This document shows positions 43,498-52,199 of a DNA stretch of 64,000 bases, piece by piece; position 1 is the first letter of the stretch, and each line of letters opens with the position of its first letter. Position numbers and translations under genes: made by a program. Location of the stretch: positions 75,502 to 139,501 of the forward strand of contig KB911090.1 in NCBI GenBank assembly GCA_000383355.1, read 5' to 3'. The notes under the pieces are model-generated. The model was not told where the DNA came from and did no database searches. It saw only the letters and a program-made list of their open reading frames with translations. Source of the DNA: Flavobacterium sp. SCGC AAA160-P02. Lineage in GTDB: Bacteria; Bacteroidota; Bacteroidia; Flavobacteriales; Flavobacteriaceae.

Positions 43498-44733
43498 TTA
43501 TGATTTTATTTGTTTCTGTATATACTGCATAATTTGAGTTGTAGCGCCAATATTTTCTTTAATATAAGAGTCGTTTATTGCACCCGTTTGCTTTCTAAAA
43601 TTCACATCATTTTTTAATTTATTAAAGGTACTCGAAAATGCTGATTGATTGCCAACAGAAATACATCCACCTAAGTTCACTAAATCTACAGCTTCTTTAA
43701 ACTTATTGTATACTGGACCGATAACAACAGGAATACCAAATGTGGCTGGTTCTAAAATGTTGTGCAACCCTGTTTTAAAACCTCCTCCTACGTAAGTAGC
43801 GTCTGCGTACGCATATGTTTTGGTAAGTAATCCTATGGTATCTAAAATAAAAACCGTGTATTCTGATAGATTTTCTCCGTCTTTTTCAGAATATAAAATA
43901 GTTTCTTTTTCAAGAGAATCTTTTAGTTTTTGAATTGATTTTGCATCTATGGTATGTGGTGCAATAATAAATTTTTGGTCTTTAGATTTATTAATATAGC
44001 TTACTAAGAGTTCTTCGTCTTCTTTCCAAGTGCTTCCAGCAACAACAGTGTACTGATTATTTTTAAATGCTGAAATATATGGCAATGAATTGTCTTGCTC
44101 TAAAATTTTTGCAACACGGTCAAAGCGAGTATCGCCACTTAAAGAAATATTCTTACAATTTATAGATTCTAGTAAATTCTTTGAAGATGAGTCTTGCACA
44201 AAAAAATGATGAAATGCTTTTAACGATTTTCGCATCCATTTTCCTGTAGGTTTAAAAAAAACTTGATTTTCTCTAAAAATACCAGACACCAAAATTGTTG
44301 GAATAGATTGTTTTTTAAGCTGCTGAAGTAAATTAGGCCAAAATTCATATTTAACAATAATGGCAATTTTTGGATGAACCATTGCTACAAACCGTTTCAT
44401 GTTTGCTTTAGTATCAAAAGGCAAATAGCAAATAATATCTGCCAGATTAGAATTCTTTCTAATTTCATATCCAGAAGGTGAAAAAAAAGTAACTATAATT
44501 TTATGATCTTGATAGCGCTTTTTAACGGCTTCTATAATTGGTATCGCCTGTTCAAATTCACCCAATGAAGCTACATGAAACCATACCGTTTGATCTTCTT
44601 TTTTAATTGAAGAAAGCTTTTGAAAAGTTTCTTTCCTTCCGCTTACAAATAATTTCATTTTTGGATTAAACAATGCATACGTTCTTAAAAAGAAAAAAGT
44701 AAGATGCGCTGTAAAATTATAGATAAAATTCAT
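43498..44733 (-). CDS. waaA: 3-deoxy-D-manno-octulosonic acid (Kdo) transferase
   Basis: A 411-residue GT30 glycosyltransferase that adds Kdo to lipid A precursor at the inner membrane. An N-terminal membrane anchor (about 1-20) is followed by VWFHVASLGEFEQAIPIIEAV with the catalytic glutamate, IVTFFSPSGYEIRKN, KYEFWPNLLQQLKKQSIPTILVSGIFR, VAGSTWKEDEELL and the C-terminal nucleotide-binding VGGGFKTGLHNILEPATFGIPVVIGP. Length is normal. It is the first gene of the minus-strand run that continues with yedE genes and the Moco genes, only 2 bases upstream of the first yedE. Confidence 0.95.
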   Translation of the reverse strand: MNFIYNFTAHLTFFFLRTYALFNPKMKLFVSGRKETFQKLSSIKKEDQTVWFHVASLGEFEQAIPIIEAVKKRYQDHKIIVTFFSPSGYEIRKNSNLADIICYLPFDTKANMKRFVAMVHPKIAIIVKYEFWPNLLQQLKKQSIPTILVSGIFRENQVFFKPTGKWMRKSLKAFHHFFVQDSSSKNLLESINCKNISLSGDTRFDRVAKILEQDNSLPYISAFKNNQYTVVAGSTWKEDEELLVSYINKSKDQKFIIAPHTIDAKSIQKLKDSLEKETILYSEKDGENLSEYTVFILDTIGLLTKTYAYADATYVGGGFKTGLHNILEPATFGIPVVIGPVYNKFKEAVDLVNLGGCISVGNQSAFSSTFNKLKNDVNFRKQTGAINDSYIKENIGATTQIMQYIQKQIKS

Positions 44734-44763
44734 CTTTGTAAATGTACAAAATAGCGCATAAAA

Positions 44764-44792
44764 AAAACGTCCAAACTATGTTTGGACGTTTT
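44764..44792. terminator. Rho-independent terminator after rpmA
   Basis: AAAACGTCCAAAC, a three-base loop and GTTTGGACGTTTT give a perfect 13-base-pair stem, with A/T runs on both sides. It ends the rplU-rpmA transcript before waaA. Confidence 0.9.
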
Positions 44793-44812
44793 ATATTTTT
44801 ATGCATTATTTC

Positions 44813-45073
44813 TTATGCCTCGAAAGGAACAATAGAAACATATGATCTGTTATCTTTTTTCTTTCTAAAAGCAACAACTCCATCAACTTTAGCATGTAAT
44901 GTATGGTCTTTTCCCATATATACATTTTCGCCTGGGTTGTGAGTAGTTCCTCTTTGACGAACAATAATATTACCAGCTATTGCTGCTTGTCCTCCAAAAA
45001 TTTTAACTCCTAGTCTTTTCGATTCTGATTCTCTACCATTCTTCGAACTACCTACTCCTTTTTTATGTGCCAT
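44813..45073 (-). CDS. rpmA: 50S ribosomal protein L27
   Basis: An 86-residue bL27 of the large subunit near the peptidyl-transferase centre. The conserved start [20 protein letters not shown] lacks the cleaved N-terminal extension of Firmicutes, and [26 protein letters not shown] is diagnostic. It lies 27 bases after rplU, the usual pairing. Confidence 0.99.
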   Translation of the reverse strand: MAHKKGVGSSKNGRESESKRLGVKIFGGQAAIAGNIIVRQRGTTHNPGENVYMGKDHTLHAKVDGVVAFRKKKDNRSYVSIVPFEA

Positions 45074-45100
45074 GATCTTATGGTTTTAAAATTGAAATTT

Positions 45101-45622
45101 TTATTTACTTAATGCATCAATTAATTCAGCCTTTTTTAAAGAAGTATATCCTGAGATACCTTTTTCTTTTGCTAAAGCTTTTAATTGAGCTACGGTCATA
45201 GAACTTACATCGTTAGATGTTGTTTCTTTAACTTCAGCTTTTGGAGCTTCTACTGCTTTTTCTTCCTTTTTAGGAGCAGCTGCTTTTTTTGCTGGAGCTT
45301 TCTTTGCGCCCGATGCAGCGATACTCTCAATTTGAATTTCGCTTAAAAACTGACGATGTCCGTTTTTCTTTTTGTAACCTTTTCTTCTTTTCTTTTTGAA
45401 GACAATTACTTTATCACCTTTAAGATGACCTAAAATTTTGGCCGTTACTGCGGCTCCTTCTATAGCTGGGGCGCCAATAGTTACATTTTTACCATCTTCT
45501 ACAAGCATTACCTTATCGAAAGTTATTTTAGAACCTTCTGCTTCTTTTAAACGGTGAACGTATACTTTTTGGTCTTTTGCTACTTTAAACTGCTGCCCTG
45601 CTATCTCTACAATTGCGTACAT
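45101..45622 (-). CDS. rplU: 50S ribosomal protein L21 with C-terminal SAP-like extension
   Basis: A 173-residue bL21. The start is ATG at 45622 (MYAIVEIAGQQFKVAKDQK); a longer in-frame reading to 45730 adds 36 residues that are not part of L21. The normal domain ends near residue 102 (KKKRRKGYKKKNGHRQFLSEIQI). A Lys/Ala/Pro-rich linker and a final 35-residue helix-extended-helix follow (SSMTVAQLKALAKEKGISGY), resembling SAP or Rho-N nucleic-acid-binding motifs. It is the first gene of rplU-rpmA. Confidence 0.97.
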   Translation of the reverse strand: MYAIVEIAGQQFKVAKDQKVYVHRLKEAEGSKITFDKVMLVEDGKNVTIGAPAIEGAAVTAKILGHLKGDKVIVFKKKRRKGYKKKNGHRQFLSEIQIESIAASGAKKAPAKKAAAPKKEEKAVEAPKAEVKETTSNDVSSMTVAQLKALAKEKGISGYTSLKKAELIDALSK

Positions 45623-45892
45623 ACTGTTGTGTTTGTTATTAGCTTTTTGATTAAAATTCTGCTTTTCATTGCTGAAAATGCGGGTGCAAATATACTCTTT
45701 TTTTAAAATAAAGCAATAGCTAGTAGTCAAAAAAACAGGGAATTATAAAAGAAGAAAAACTTTAGTTATTAGGGATTGTAAAGGATAGTCCTTATTTTTG
45801 GTCAAATTGTTTTTTAACTTTTCTTTTTTAACTGTAACAAAAGACAATAGTTGTCGTCAAACAATAAATTTACATAATCTAAAATTTAATCA

Positions 45893-47212
45893 ATGAAAAG
45901 AAGTATTTTAACACTGGCTTCAGTGTTTTTAGTAGCATTTTCTTCAAATGCACAAAAAGTGGAATTTGAAGAATATGATTTGAATAATGGCATGCATGTT
46001 ATTTTGCATCAAGATAATGCTGCTCCTGTAGTAACAACATCTGTAATGTATCATGTTGGAGCTAAAGACGAACAGCCAGACAGAACTGGAATGGCTCACT
46101 TCTTTGAACATCTACTGTTTGAAGGAACAAAAAACATTAAAAAAGGTGAGTGGTTTAAATTAGTTTCGTCTAATGGCGGAAAGAACAATGCCAACACAAC
46201 TGATGACAGAACTTATTACTATGAAGTATTCCCTTCAAATAAACTAGAACTAGGTTTATGGTTAGAGTCCGAAAGGTTATTACATCCAATTATAAAACAA
46301 GAGGGTGTTGATACCCAAAATGAGGTAGTAAAAGAAGAAAAAAGATTACGTGTAGACAACCAGCCTTATGGACGTTTTTTAGAATATGTTAAGCAAAATA
46401 TGTTTAAAAAACATCCTTATAAGGGAACTACTATTGGTAAAATGGCTCATTTAGATGATGCTACATTAGAAGAATTTTTAGCATTTAATAAAAAGTTCTA
46501 TGTTCCTAACAATGCAACATTAGTTGTTGCTGGCGATATTGATATTGCATCTGCAAAGAAATTAATTGAAGATTATTTTGGACCTATTCCAAGAGGAAAA
46601 GATATTGAAAGAAGTTTTCCAAAAGAAGATCCTATTACAGAAGCCATTTCAGCGAAAGGATATGATTCAAATATTCAAATACCAGCAATTATGGCGGCCT
46701 ATAGAACTCCTTCAATGAAGACAAGAGACTCTAGAGTATTAGACATGATTTCTAGTTATTTTAGTAGTGGCAAAAGTTCTATCCTTTATAAAAAATTAGT
46801 TGATACTAAAAAAATGGCTCTGCAAGTTGGTGCTATCAACTTAAGTCAAGAAGACTACGGAACCTATATCTTATTTGGATTACCACAGGGTGAAACTAAA
46901 TTAGCTGATATTATCTCAGAAATAGATGAAGAAGTGCTAAAAATGCAAACAGATTTAATTTCTGAAAAAGCATATCAAAAACTTCAAAATCAGTTTGAAA
47001 ACAATTATGTAGACTCTAATTCTAGTGTTGAGGGAATTGCAAACTCACTCGCCAGATATAACGTTTTATATGGCGATACAAATCTCATCAACACTGAAAT
47101 TGATATTTATAGATCTATCACCAGAGAAGAAATTAGAGATGTAGCCAAAAAATATTTAAATCCTAACCAACGATTGATTTTAGAGTATTTACCTGAATCA
47201 GCAAAACAATAA
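45893..47212 (+). CDS. M16 family zinc metallopeptidase, catalytic partner
   Basis: A 439-residue exported insulinase-type peptidase. A signal peptide (about 1-20, ending FSSNAQ) precedes the inverted zinc site HFFEH with H69, E72 and H73. The third ligand glutamate lies in the downstream helix TQNEVVKEEKRLRVD. The second M16 half follows (AATLVVAGDIDIASAKKLIEDYFGPI). Active M16 proteins degrade small peptides in a clamshell, often as a heterodimer with an inactive partner, which is encoded 19 bases downstream. Confidence 0.95.
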   Translation: MKRSILTLASVFLVAFSSNAQKVEFEEYDLNNGMHVILHQDNAAPVVTTSVMYHVGAKDEQPDRTGMAHFFEHLLFEGTKNIKKGEWFKLVSSNGGKNNANTTDDRTYYYEVFPSNKLELGLWLESERLLHPIIKQEGVDTQNEVVKEEKRLRVDNQPYGRFLEYVKQNMFKKHPYKGTTIGKMAHLDDATLEEFLAFNKKFYVPNNATLVVAGDIDIASAKKLIEDYFGPIPRGKDIERSFPKEDPITEAISAKGYDSNIQIPAIMAAYRTPSMKTRDSRVLDMISSYFSSGKSSILYKKLVDTKKMALQVGAINLSQEDYGTYILFGLPQGETKLADIISEIDEEVLKMQTDLISEKAYQKLQNQFENNYVDSNSSVEGIANSLARYNVLYGDTNLINTEIDIYRSITREEIRDVAKKYLNPNQRLILEYLPESAKQ

Positions 47213-47231
47213 TTAAAAGACATAAAAGATT

Positions 47232-49283
47232 ATGAAAACAAAAATTTTATCGTTCGTAGCCATTTTAGCAATGTCTTTTGCTGCCAGTGCTCAAATTGAC
47301 CGAAGTAAAATGCCTGAACCAGGACCGGCTCCAAAAGTTAAACTTGGAGAATCTAAAAGATTTACTTTAAAAAACGGATTAACTGTAATTATGGTTGAAA
47401 ATCACAAGCTTCCAAGAGCTTCTATTAATTTAACCATAGACAACCCTCCTTCTTTTGAAGGTGATAAAGCAGGGGTTTCCTCTATGATGGGAAGTTTATT
47501 AGGAAGAGGTACTGCCAATATTTCTAAAGATGAATTTAATGAAAGAGTAGATTATTTAGGAGCCTACCTCGGTTTTTCAAGTGGAGGCGCTTATGGAGCT
47601 TCTTTAAAAAAATATTTTCCTGAAATTTTAGAATTGATGGCAGATGGCGTTAAAAACTCTCAATTTACTCAAGAAGAATTTGACAAAGAGCAGAAAATTA
47701 CTTTAGACGGTATTAAGAGTAATGAAAAAAGCGTGACTTCGGCTGCAAGAAGAGTAGAAGATGCTTTAACATTTGGTAAAAATCATCCTTATGGAGAGTT
47801 TATCACAAAAGAAACTGTTAACAATATTACACTTAAAGATGTAGAAAAAAGATACAATAGTTATTACAAGCCAAATAATGCATATTTAATTATCATTGGA
47901 GATATTAACCCAAAGAAAATTAAAAAAATGGTGAAAACCCTTTTTAGTGATTGGAAGTCTGGAAATATACCCGAGTATAACATGCCTAAAGTTAACAATG
48001 TTGAAACTACAGAAATTGATTTTATTAATATGGACAATGCTGTACAATCTGAAATTGCAGTTGTTAATAGTTTAGATCTTACTTTGGGAGATAAAGATTA
48101 CTATGCAGCATTATTGGCTAATCAGATTCTTGGAGGAGGAGGAACTGCAAGGTTATTCCAAAATTTACGTGAAGACAAAGCATATACCTATGGTTCTTAC
48201 TCTAGAGTAAGACAAAGCAGATATGTTGGTACTTTTAAGGCTACTGCAAGTGTTCGTAATATGGTAACGGATAGTTCTGTTGTAGAAATGCAGAAAGAAA
48301 TTAATAAGATTCGTTATCAAAAAGTATCTGAACAAGATTTAAAAGATGCTAAAGAACTATACATTGGTAATTTTGTTATGGATGTTCAAAAACCAGCAAC
48401 AGCTGCTAGATATGCCTTAAATAGAGAGTTGTACAATCTTCCTGAAGATTATTACGAAACTTACTTAGAGAAAATTAATGCTGTAACTATAGACGACGTT
48501 CAAAATGCAGCGATTAAATACTTTAAAGGCGATAAAGCAAGAATTATAATTACTGGAAAAGGGATTGATGTTCTTAAAAATTTAGAAAAAAACTCGGATT
48601 ACAAAATTAACTATTTTGATAAGTATGGTAATCCTTCAGAGAAACCTGAAATGACATTACCAATACCTGATGGAATGACAGCAACAGCTGTTGTAAACAA
48701 GTACTTTGAAGCTATTGGAGGGAAGGAAAAAGCAATGGCTGTAAAAACCACAATGATGGTTTCTAACGCAACTATTCAGGGAACGCCATTAGTTATGACA
48801 ACCAAAGCATCTGCTCCGAACAAAACTTTAATGACAATTTCTGTGATGGGGAACACAATGCAGAAAGTAGTTTTTGATGGAGAAAAAGGATATCAAGAGG
48901 CACAGGGCAGAAAAACGGATATGAAACCTGAGGATATTACTGAAGGAAAAGAGGCAAATGCTATCTTTAACGATTTAAATTACACTTCTGGAAAACTAAC
49001 AAGAATTGAGCCTATAGATGGTAAAAATACAATTGTTTTAAAAATCGGTAATGAAGAGATTTTTTATGATATGACTTCAGGCTTAAAAGTAAAAACAGTA
49101 AAAACAGGAAAAACACCCGACGGAAAAGAAGTAAAAGTTCCTACTACATACGGAGATTATAAAGCTGTAGAAGGGATTATGTTTCCGCATTCTATTGAAA
49201 TAAAATCGGGTCCAATGAATTTAAATTTCAAAATCGTAGAAATTAAAATCAATGAAGGTGTAGAAGACAAAGATTTCGAATAA
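47232..49283 (+). CDS. M16 family protein, non-catalytic partner with C-terminal extension
   Basis: A 683-residue exported M16-like protein (signal about 1-20, ending SFAASAQ). The position equivalent to HxxEH reads SSMMGSLLGRGT, so it cannot bind zinc. The second half has RTDYA-like substrate-site text, LREDKAYTYGSYSRVRQSRYVGTF, near 315-338. Residues about 490-683 are an extra domain (VVNKYFEAIGGKEKAMAVKT, VFDGEKGYQEAQGR, SIEIKSGPMNLNFKI) resembling lipoprotein-carrier/LolA-like folds found in similar Bacteroidota proteins. It is co-transcribed with the active peptidase and probably forms its heterodimer. Confidence 0.92.
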   Translation: MKTKILSFVAILAMSFAASAQIDRSKMPEPGPAPKVKLGESKRFTLKNGLTVIMVENHKLPRASINLTIDNPPSFEGDKAGVSSMMGSLLGRGTANISKDEFNERVDYLGAYLGFSSGGAYGASLKKYFPEILELMADGVKNSQFTQEEFDKEQKITLDGIKSNEKSVTSAARRVEDALTFGKNHPYGEFITKETVNNITLKDVEKRYNSYYKPNNAYLIIIGDINPKKIKKMVKTLFSDWKSGNIPEYNMPKVNNVETTEIDFINMDNAVQSEIAVVNSLDLTLGDKDYYAALLANQILGGGGTARLFQNLREDKAYTYGSYSRVRQSRYVGTFKATASVRNMVTDSSVVEMQKEINKIRYQKVSEQDLKDAKELYIGNFVMDVQKPATAARYALNRELYNLPEDYYETYLEKINAVTIDDVQNAAIKYFKGDKARIIITGKGIDVLKNLEKNSDYKINYFDKYGNPSEKPEMTLPIPDGMTATAVVNKYFEAIGGKEKAMAVKTTMMVSNATIQGTPLVMTTKASAPNKTLMTISVMGNTMQKVVFDGEKGYQEAQGRKTDMKPEDITEGKEANAIFNDLNYTSGKLTRIEPIDGKNTIVLKIGNEEIFYDMTSGLKVKTVKTGKTPDGKEVKVPTTYGDYKAVEGIMFPHSIEIKSGPMNLNFKIVEIKINEGVEDKDFE

Positions 49284-49307
49284 TTTTCTTCAAAACACAA
49301 CAATCAT

Positions 49308-49338
49308 AAAAGGCTGCAGTTTTATAAACTGTGGCTTT
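49308..49338. terminator. Bidirectional terminator between M16 and EamA genes
   Basis: AAAGGCTGCAGTTT pairs with AAACTGTGGCTTT (with some G-T pairs) around a short loop. The stem is followed by a T-run on the plus strand and U-rich sequence on the minus strand. It lies between two convergent genes. Confidence 0.8.
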
Positions 49339-49339
49339 T

Positions 49340-50212
49340 TTATTTTACTTTATTTACAATATAGATTCCTGTTAGAATAATTACACCAGCTAATAACTGA
49401 AGATAACTTACTTTTTCTCCATCTATAAAGCCCCAAATAATTGCAACTATTGGAATTAAATACGCAACTGAAGTAGAAAAAACTGGCGTAGATATTTGTA
49501 TTAACTTATTAAACATAATTTTTGCTAAACCTGTGCCTACAATCGAAAGAACAATTAAATACATGATTGACGTATTTGTTGTAGGAGTAAATTCTACTGA
49601 GATAAAAAAACCTGAAAACACCAGTATCAAAAATACAGGAATAATCAATAAAATAAAGTGCCCTGCAGTAATACTCATCGCAGGAATATCTGATAAATAT
49701 TTTTTAATAATATTTACATTAAAAGCATATCCTAAAGAAGCTGTAAGAACAAAAATTGCATACCAATAATTCTGATTGGGATTTAAAGAAGAACTTTCTA
49801 AAATTAACAAGGTTGTTCCCACAAGACCAATAAGTACTCCAACTAATTGAATTCTCTTAAATACAACTCCAAAAAACAAGGTCGCTACAATCAAAGCATT
49901 TAAAGAAGTCATAGAATTTAAGATAGAAGCAACAGAACTATCTATTCCTGTAATAGCAAACGCAAAAAAGAACGCTGGAAATAATGTGCCAAGCAATGAA
50001 CTAACAACAATGTATTTCCAATGGTGTTTTTGAATTTTTTTTAGACTCTTAAACCCTATAGAAAGAATGAATATCCCTGCAATAAATGTTCTTAAAGCTC
50101 CTAACTGAACTGGAGTTAAACCAATTAAGGATTTTTTAATTAGTATAAAAGAGCTTCCCCACACCATTGCTAAAACAATCAGATAGATCCATTTTTTGTG
50201 ATCGTTATTCAT
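49340..50212 (-). CDS. EamA/DMT family transporter
   Basis: A 290-residue inner-membrane protein with ten predicted helices in two EamA repeats. The first repeat opens WIYLIVLAMVWGSSFILIKK, and the repeat junction is near residue 150 (NYWYAIFVLTASLGYAFNV). Proteins of the drug/metabolite transporter superfamily export amino acids, metabolites or drugs; specificity cannot be read here. It is a single gene, convergent with the M16 pair and divergent from the heavy-metal-binding lipoprotein gene. Confidence 0.9.
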   Translation of the reverse strand: MNNDHKKWIYLIVLAMVWGSSFILIKKSLIGLTPVQLGALRTFIAGIFILSIGFKSLKKIQKHHWKYIVVSSLLGTLFPAFFFAFAITGIDSSVASILNSMTSLNALIVATLFFGVVFKRIQLVGVLIGLVGTTLLILESSSLNPNQNYWYAIFVLTASLGYAFNVNIIKKYLSDIPAMSITAGHFILLIIPVFLILVFSGFFISVEFTPTTNTSIMYLIVLSIVGTGLAKIMFNKLIQISTPVFSTSVAYLIPIVAIIWGFIDGEKVSYLQLLAGVIILTGIYIVNKVK

Positions 50213-50310
50213 TCTCTATTTTTAAATATTAGGCAAAAATGAAACAATTCTTAAGATATAAATCATTAATTACATAAATTTGTATGATCAAACAATCACA
50301 AAAAGCAATC

Positions 50311-50673
50311 ATGAACAAAAAAGCAATTTTTCTATTACTTGCAATTAGCGCTCTTTTAATTATATCTTGTTCTGTTAATGATGAAAAGGGAAAAACTAAA
50401 GACATAAAAAGTGATGTTCTTCAAATTGCTAAAATGGAGACTGTTTCTCTTGCTATTTCTGGGATGACCTGCCAAATTGGTTGTGCTAAAGCAATTCAAT
50501 CTAAACTTTCAAAAAAAGAAGGTGTTGCAGCTGCAGTAGTAGTTTTTACAGATAGTATTGCCACCATTACATTTGATAGCAATAAAACCTCTGCAGAAAA
50601 TCTAAGCTCTTTTATTACTGGAATTGCGGGGGGTAATCTTTATACCGCTTCTGAAATTAGATTAAATGAATAA
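50311..50673 (+). CDS. Heavy-metal-associated (HMA) domain lipoprotein
   Basis: A 120-residue protein with start ATG at 50311 (MNKKAIFLLLAISALLIISC, lipobox cysteine at 20); an in-frame start at 50284 precedes the signal by nine residues. The mature part carries one HMA-like ferredoxin fold with AISGMTCQIGCAKAIQSKLSK. The metal loop is CxxxC rather than the classic CxxC, as in several Bacteroidota homologues. It would bind Cu(I) or another soft metal in the periplasm, and ctaA (94 bases downstream) suggests a link to copper for cytochrome oxidase, which is only contextual. Confidence 0.85.
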   Translation: MNKKAIFLLLAISALLIISCSVNDEKGKTKDIKSDVLQIAKMETVSLAISGMTCQIGCAKAIQSKLSKKEGVAAAVVVFTDSIATITFDSNKTSAENLSSFITGIAGGNLYTASEIRLNE

Positions 50674-50702
50674 TCATAATTTAAACTCATTATAAAGAAA
50701 AG

Positions 50703-50729
50703 GCTTCTAAGCACAGAAGTCATTTTTAG
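50703..50729 (+). terminator. Weak terminator after the HMA lipoprotein gene
   Basis: GGCTTCT and AGAAGTC form a 7-base-pair stem with one G-T pair around a six-base loop, followed by ATTTTTAG. It is weak, but it sits properly between the HMA gene and the ctaA promoter. Confidence 0.4.
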
Positions 50730-50741
50730 TTGTTTTTGATT

Positions 50742-50749
50742 TATCTTTG
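50742..50749 (+). promoter_or_regulatory. -7 promoter element of ctaA
   Basis: TATCTTTG, followed by C, is an exact match to the Bacteroidota TAnnTTTG(C) element. It ends 17 bases before the ctaA ATG. No clear -33 motif is visible. Confidence 0.5.
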
Positions 50750-50766
50750 CAGAAATATTCAGTCAG

Positions 50767-51789
50767 ATGAAAAATCGATTTCCAACGATCGTTAAAATCA
50801 CGTTAGCAAGTCTTTATTTAATCTTTTTTGCCGGGTCTATTGTAAGAATGACTGGCTCTGGAATGGGTTGTCCAGATTGGCCAAAATGTTTTGGGTATTA
50901 TATTCCGCCAACTTCTGAAGAACAAATTACATGGCAGCCAAATTCTACCTATGAAGAAGGCATGATTATCATTAAAGATGAAGTGTTGTTTGTAGCTGAA
51001 CAAGAAGTGAAAACTGCTTTAATTTTTGATGAAAACAATTGGGAAGAATATACCAAACACGAGTATGCAACATTTAATAAATTTCATACCTGGGTAGAGT
51101 ATATTAACAGATTGGTAACGGTACTCTCTGGTTTTATTTTTCTGTTTTTGTTGGCTGGATCACTAAAATTCAGAAAAGAAAATAAATGGATTCCTATTAT
51201 TTCATTTATTGCTTTTTTCTTTATGTTGGTGGAAGCTGTGTTAGGTAAAATGGTGGTTGATAGCAATTTAAAACCTACGATGATTACCATTCACATGGTT
51301 ATTGGGTTATTAATCATTGGATTAGTTTTACGACTATTATTTATCATTCGAAAAGAAAAAACAAGCTATAAATATCATGCATTGTTCAATAAGCTTTTAA
51401 TACTATCTGTCATTTTTTCTTTAATTCAAATAGCAATGGGAACCCAGGTGCGTCAGTTTATTGATGAGCAAGTAAAGCTGTTTGGTTTTGAAAATAAAGA
51501 ATATAGTTTAATGAATCCTAGTTTTAAATTCTATTTTCACAGATCGTTTACCATTGCAATCATTTTGGTGAATTTTGGATTATTTTACTTAAACCAACTT
51601 CATAAATTAGGCTATAAGTTAGTAAGCTGGATTCTTGTATTGCTGTTTTTAGAAACCATGACTGGAATCTTAATGTACTATGCAGAGTTTCCGCTAGGAA
51701 CGCAAGCTATTCACTTACTTTCTGGTGCTTTGTTATTTGGTGTGCAATTTTACTTGTGGATGCAGAGTAGAAAGGTTGCTATAGAGTAA
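50767..51789 (+). CDS. ctaA: Heme A synthase (COX15/CtaA family)
   Basis: A 340-residue inner-membrane enzyme that oxidises heme O to heme A for terminal oxidases. It has eight predicted helices. The first ends in the conserved GSIVRMTGSGMGCPDWPKCFG with its cysteine pair. The heme histidines are recognisable in FHTWVEYINRL, IHMVIGLLIIG, FYFHRSFTIA and IHLLSGALLFG. A hydrophilic insert of about 60 residues separates helix 1 from the EYINRL motif, longer than in many proteobacterial CtaA proteins. It is transcribed alone from its own -7 element. Confidence 0.95.
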   Translation: MKNRFPTIVKITLASLYLIFFAGSIVRMTGSGMGCPDWPKCFGYYIPPTSEEQITWQPNSTYEEGMIIIKDEVLFVAEQEVKTALIFDENNWEEYTKHEYATFNKFHTWVEYINRLVTVLSGFIFLFLLAGSLKFRKENKWIPIISFIAFFFMLVEAVLGKMVVDSNLKPTMITIHMVIGLLIIGLVLRLLFIIRKEKTSYKYHALFNKLLILSVIFSLIQIAMGTQVRQFIDEQVKLFGFENKEYSLMNPSFKFYFHRSFTIAIILVNFGLFYLNQLHKLGYKLVSWILVLLFLETMTGILMYYAEFPLGTQAIHLLSGALLFGVQFYLWMQSRKVAIE

Positions 51790-51952
51790 AAAATGGTATT
51801 ATTTCTTTTTTAGTGTTGCTTTCCAAATTTTATTGGATGTTCTAGATTTTCTTGGACTATAAATTCCTGAATTAGACTCAAAAGCTTCTATTCCTAAAAA
51901 AATATATAACCAAAAATACGTCAGAGTCTCCAAACTTAGAAATGTCTAAAAA

Positions 51953-52006
51953 TTCTGTTTCTGTTTCTGTTTCTGTTTCTGTTTCTGTTTCTGTTTCTGT
52001 TTCTGT
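51953..52006. repeat. Nine-copy TTCTGT hexanucleotide tandem repeat
   Basis: Nine perfect consecutive copies of TTCTGT occupy 54 bases. The unit is a multiple of three, so copy changes would not shift a reading frame. It falls inside non-coding or decayed sequence; on the minus strand it would encode alternating Thr-Glu. Confidence 0.95.
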
Positions 52007-52061
52007 TAATTTAAAAAAAATTATTTTACGCTTATTGTATTTGCATAGAGGGTAGATAAAA

Positions 52062-52095
52062 AACAGGGCATATGTTTCAATAAATAGGCCCTGTT
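52062..52095 (-). terminator. Hairpin with T-run in the ctaA-gldD gap
   Basis: AACAGGGC and GCCCTGTT form a perfect 8-base-pair stem around an 18-base loop. On the minus strand the stem is followed by TTTTATC. It could be a second terminator for the gldD transcript. The large loop lowers confidence. Confidence 0.4.
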
Positions 52096-52169
52096 ATAGA
52101 TATTTTCTCTTTCATAAGAAATTTTGTAGATATTTTATTAAAATATCACAAGGCAATTTACATAACAAA

Positions 52170-52199
52170 AAAAACAAAAAACTGAGTATTTATACTCAT
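52170..52199 (-). terminator. Terminator after gldD
   Basis: GAGTA, a four-base loop and TACTC form a short stem, extended by flanking A-T pairs. In the minus-strand transcript it is followed by a U-rich tract (an A-run at 52168-52180 on the plus strand). It lies about 25 bases past the gldD stop. Confidence 0.55.

Noticed and set aside
45623-45730. N-terminal extension of L21
   Set aside because: The 36 residues are not L21-like; L21 proteins start at MYAIVEIAGQ.
51942-52055. A 37-residue plus-strand ORF with Ser-Val repeats made by the TTCTGT tract
   Set aside because: It has no ribosome-binding context, is low complexity, and is fully explained by the microsatellite.
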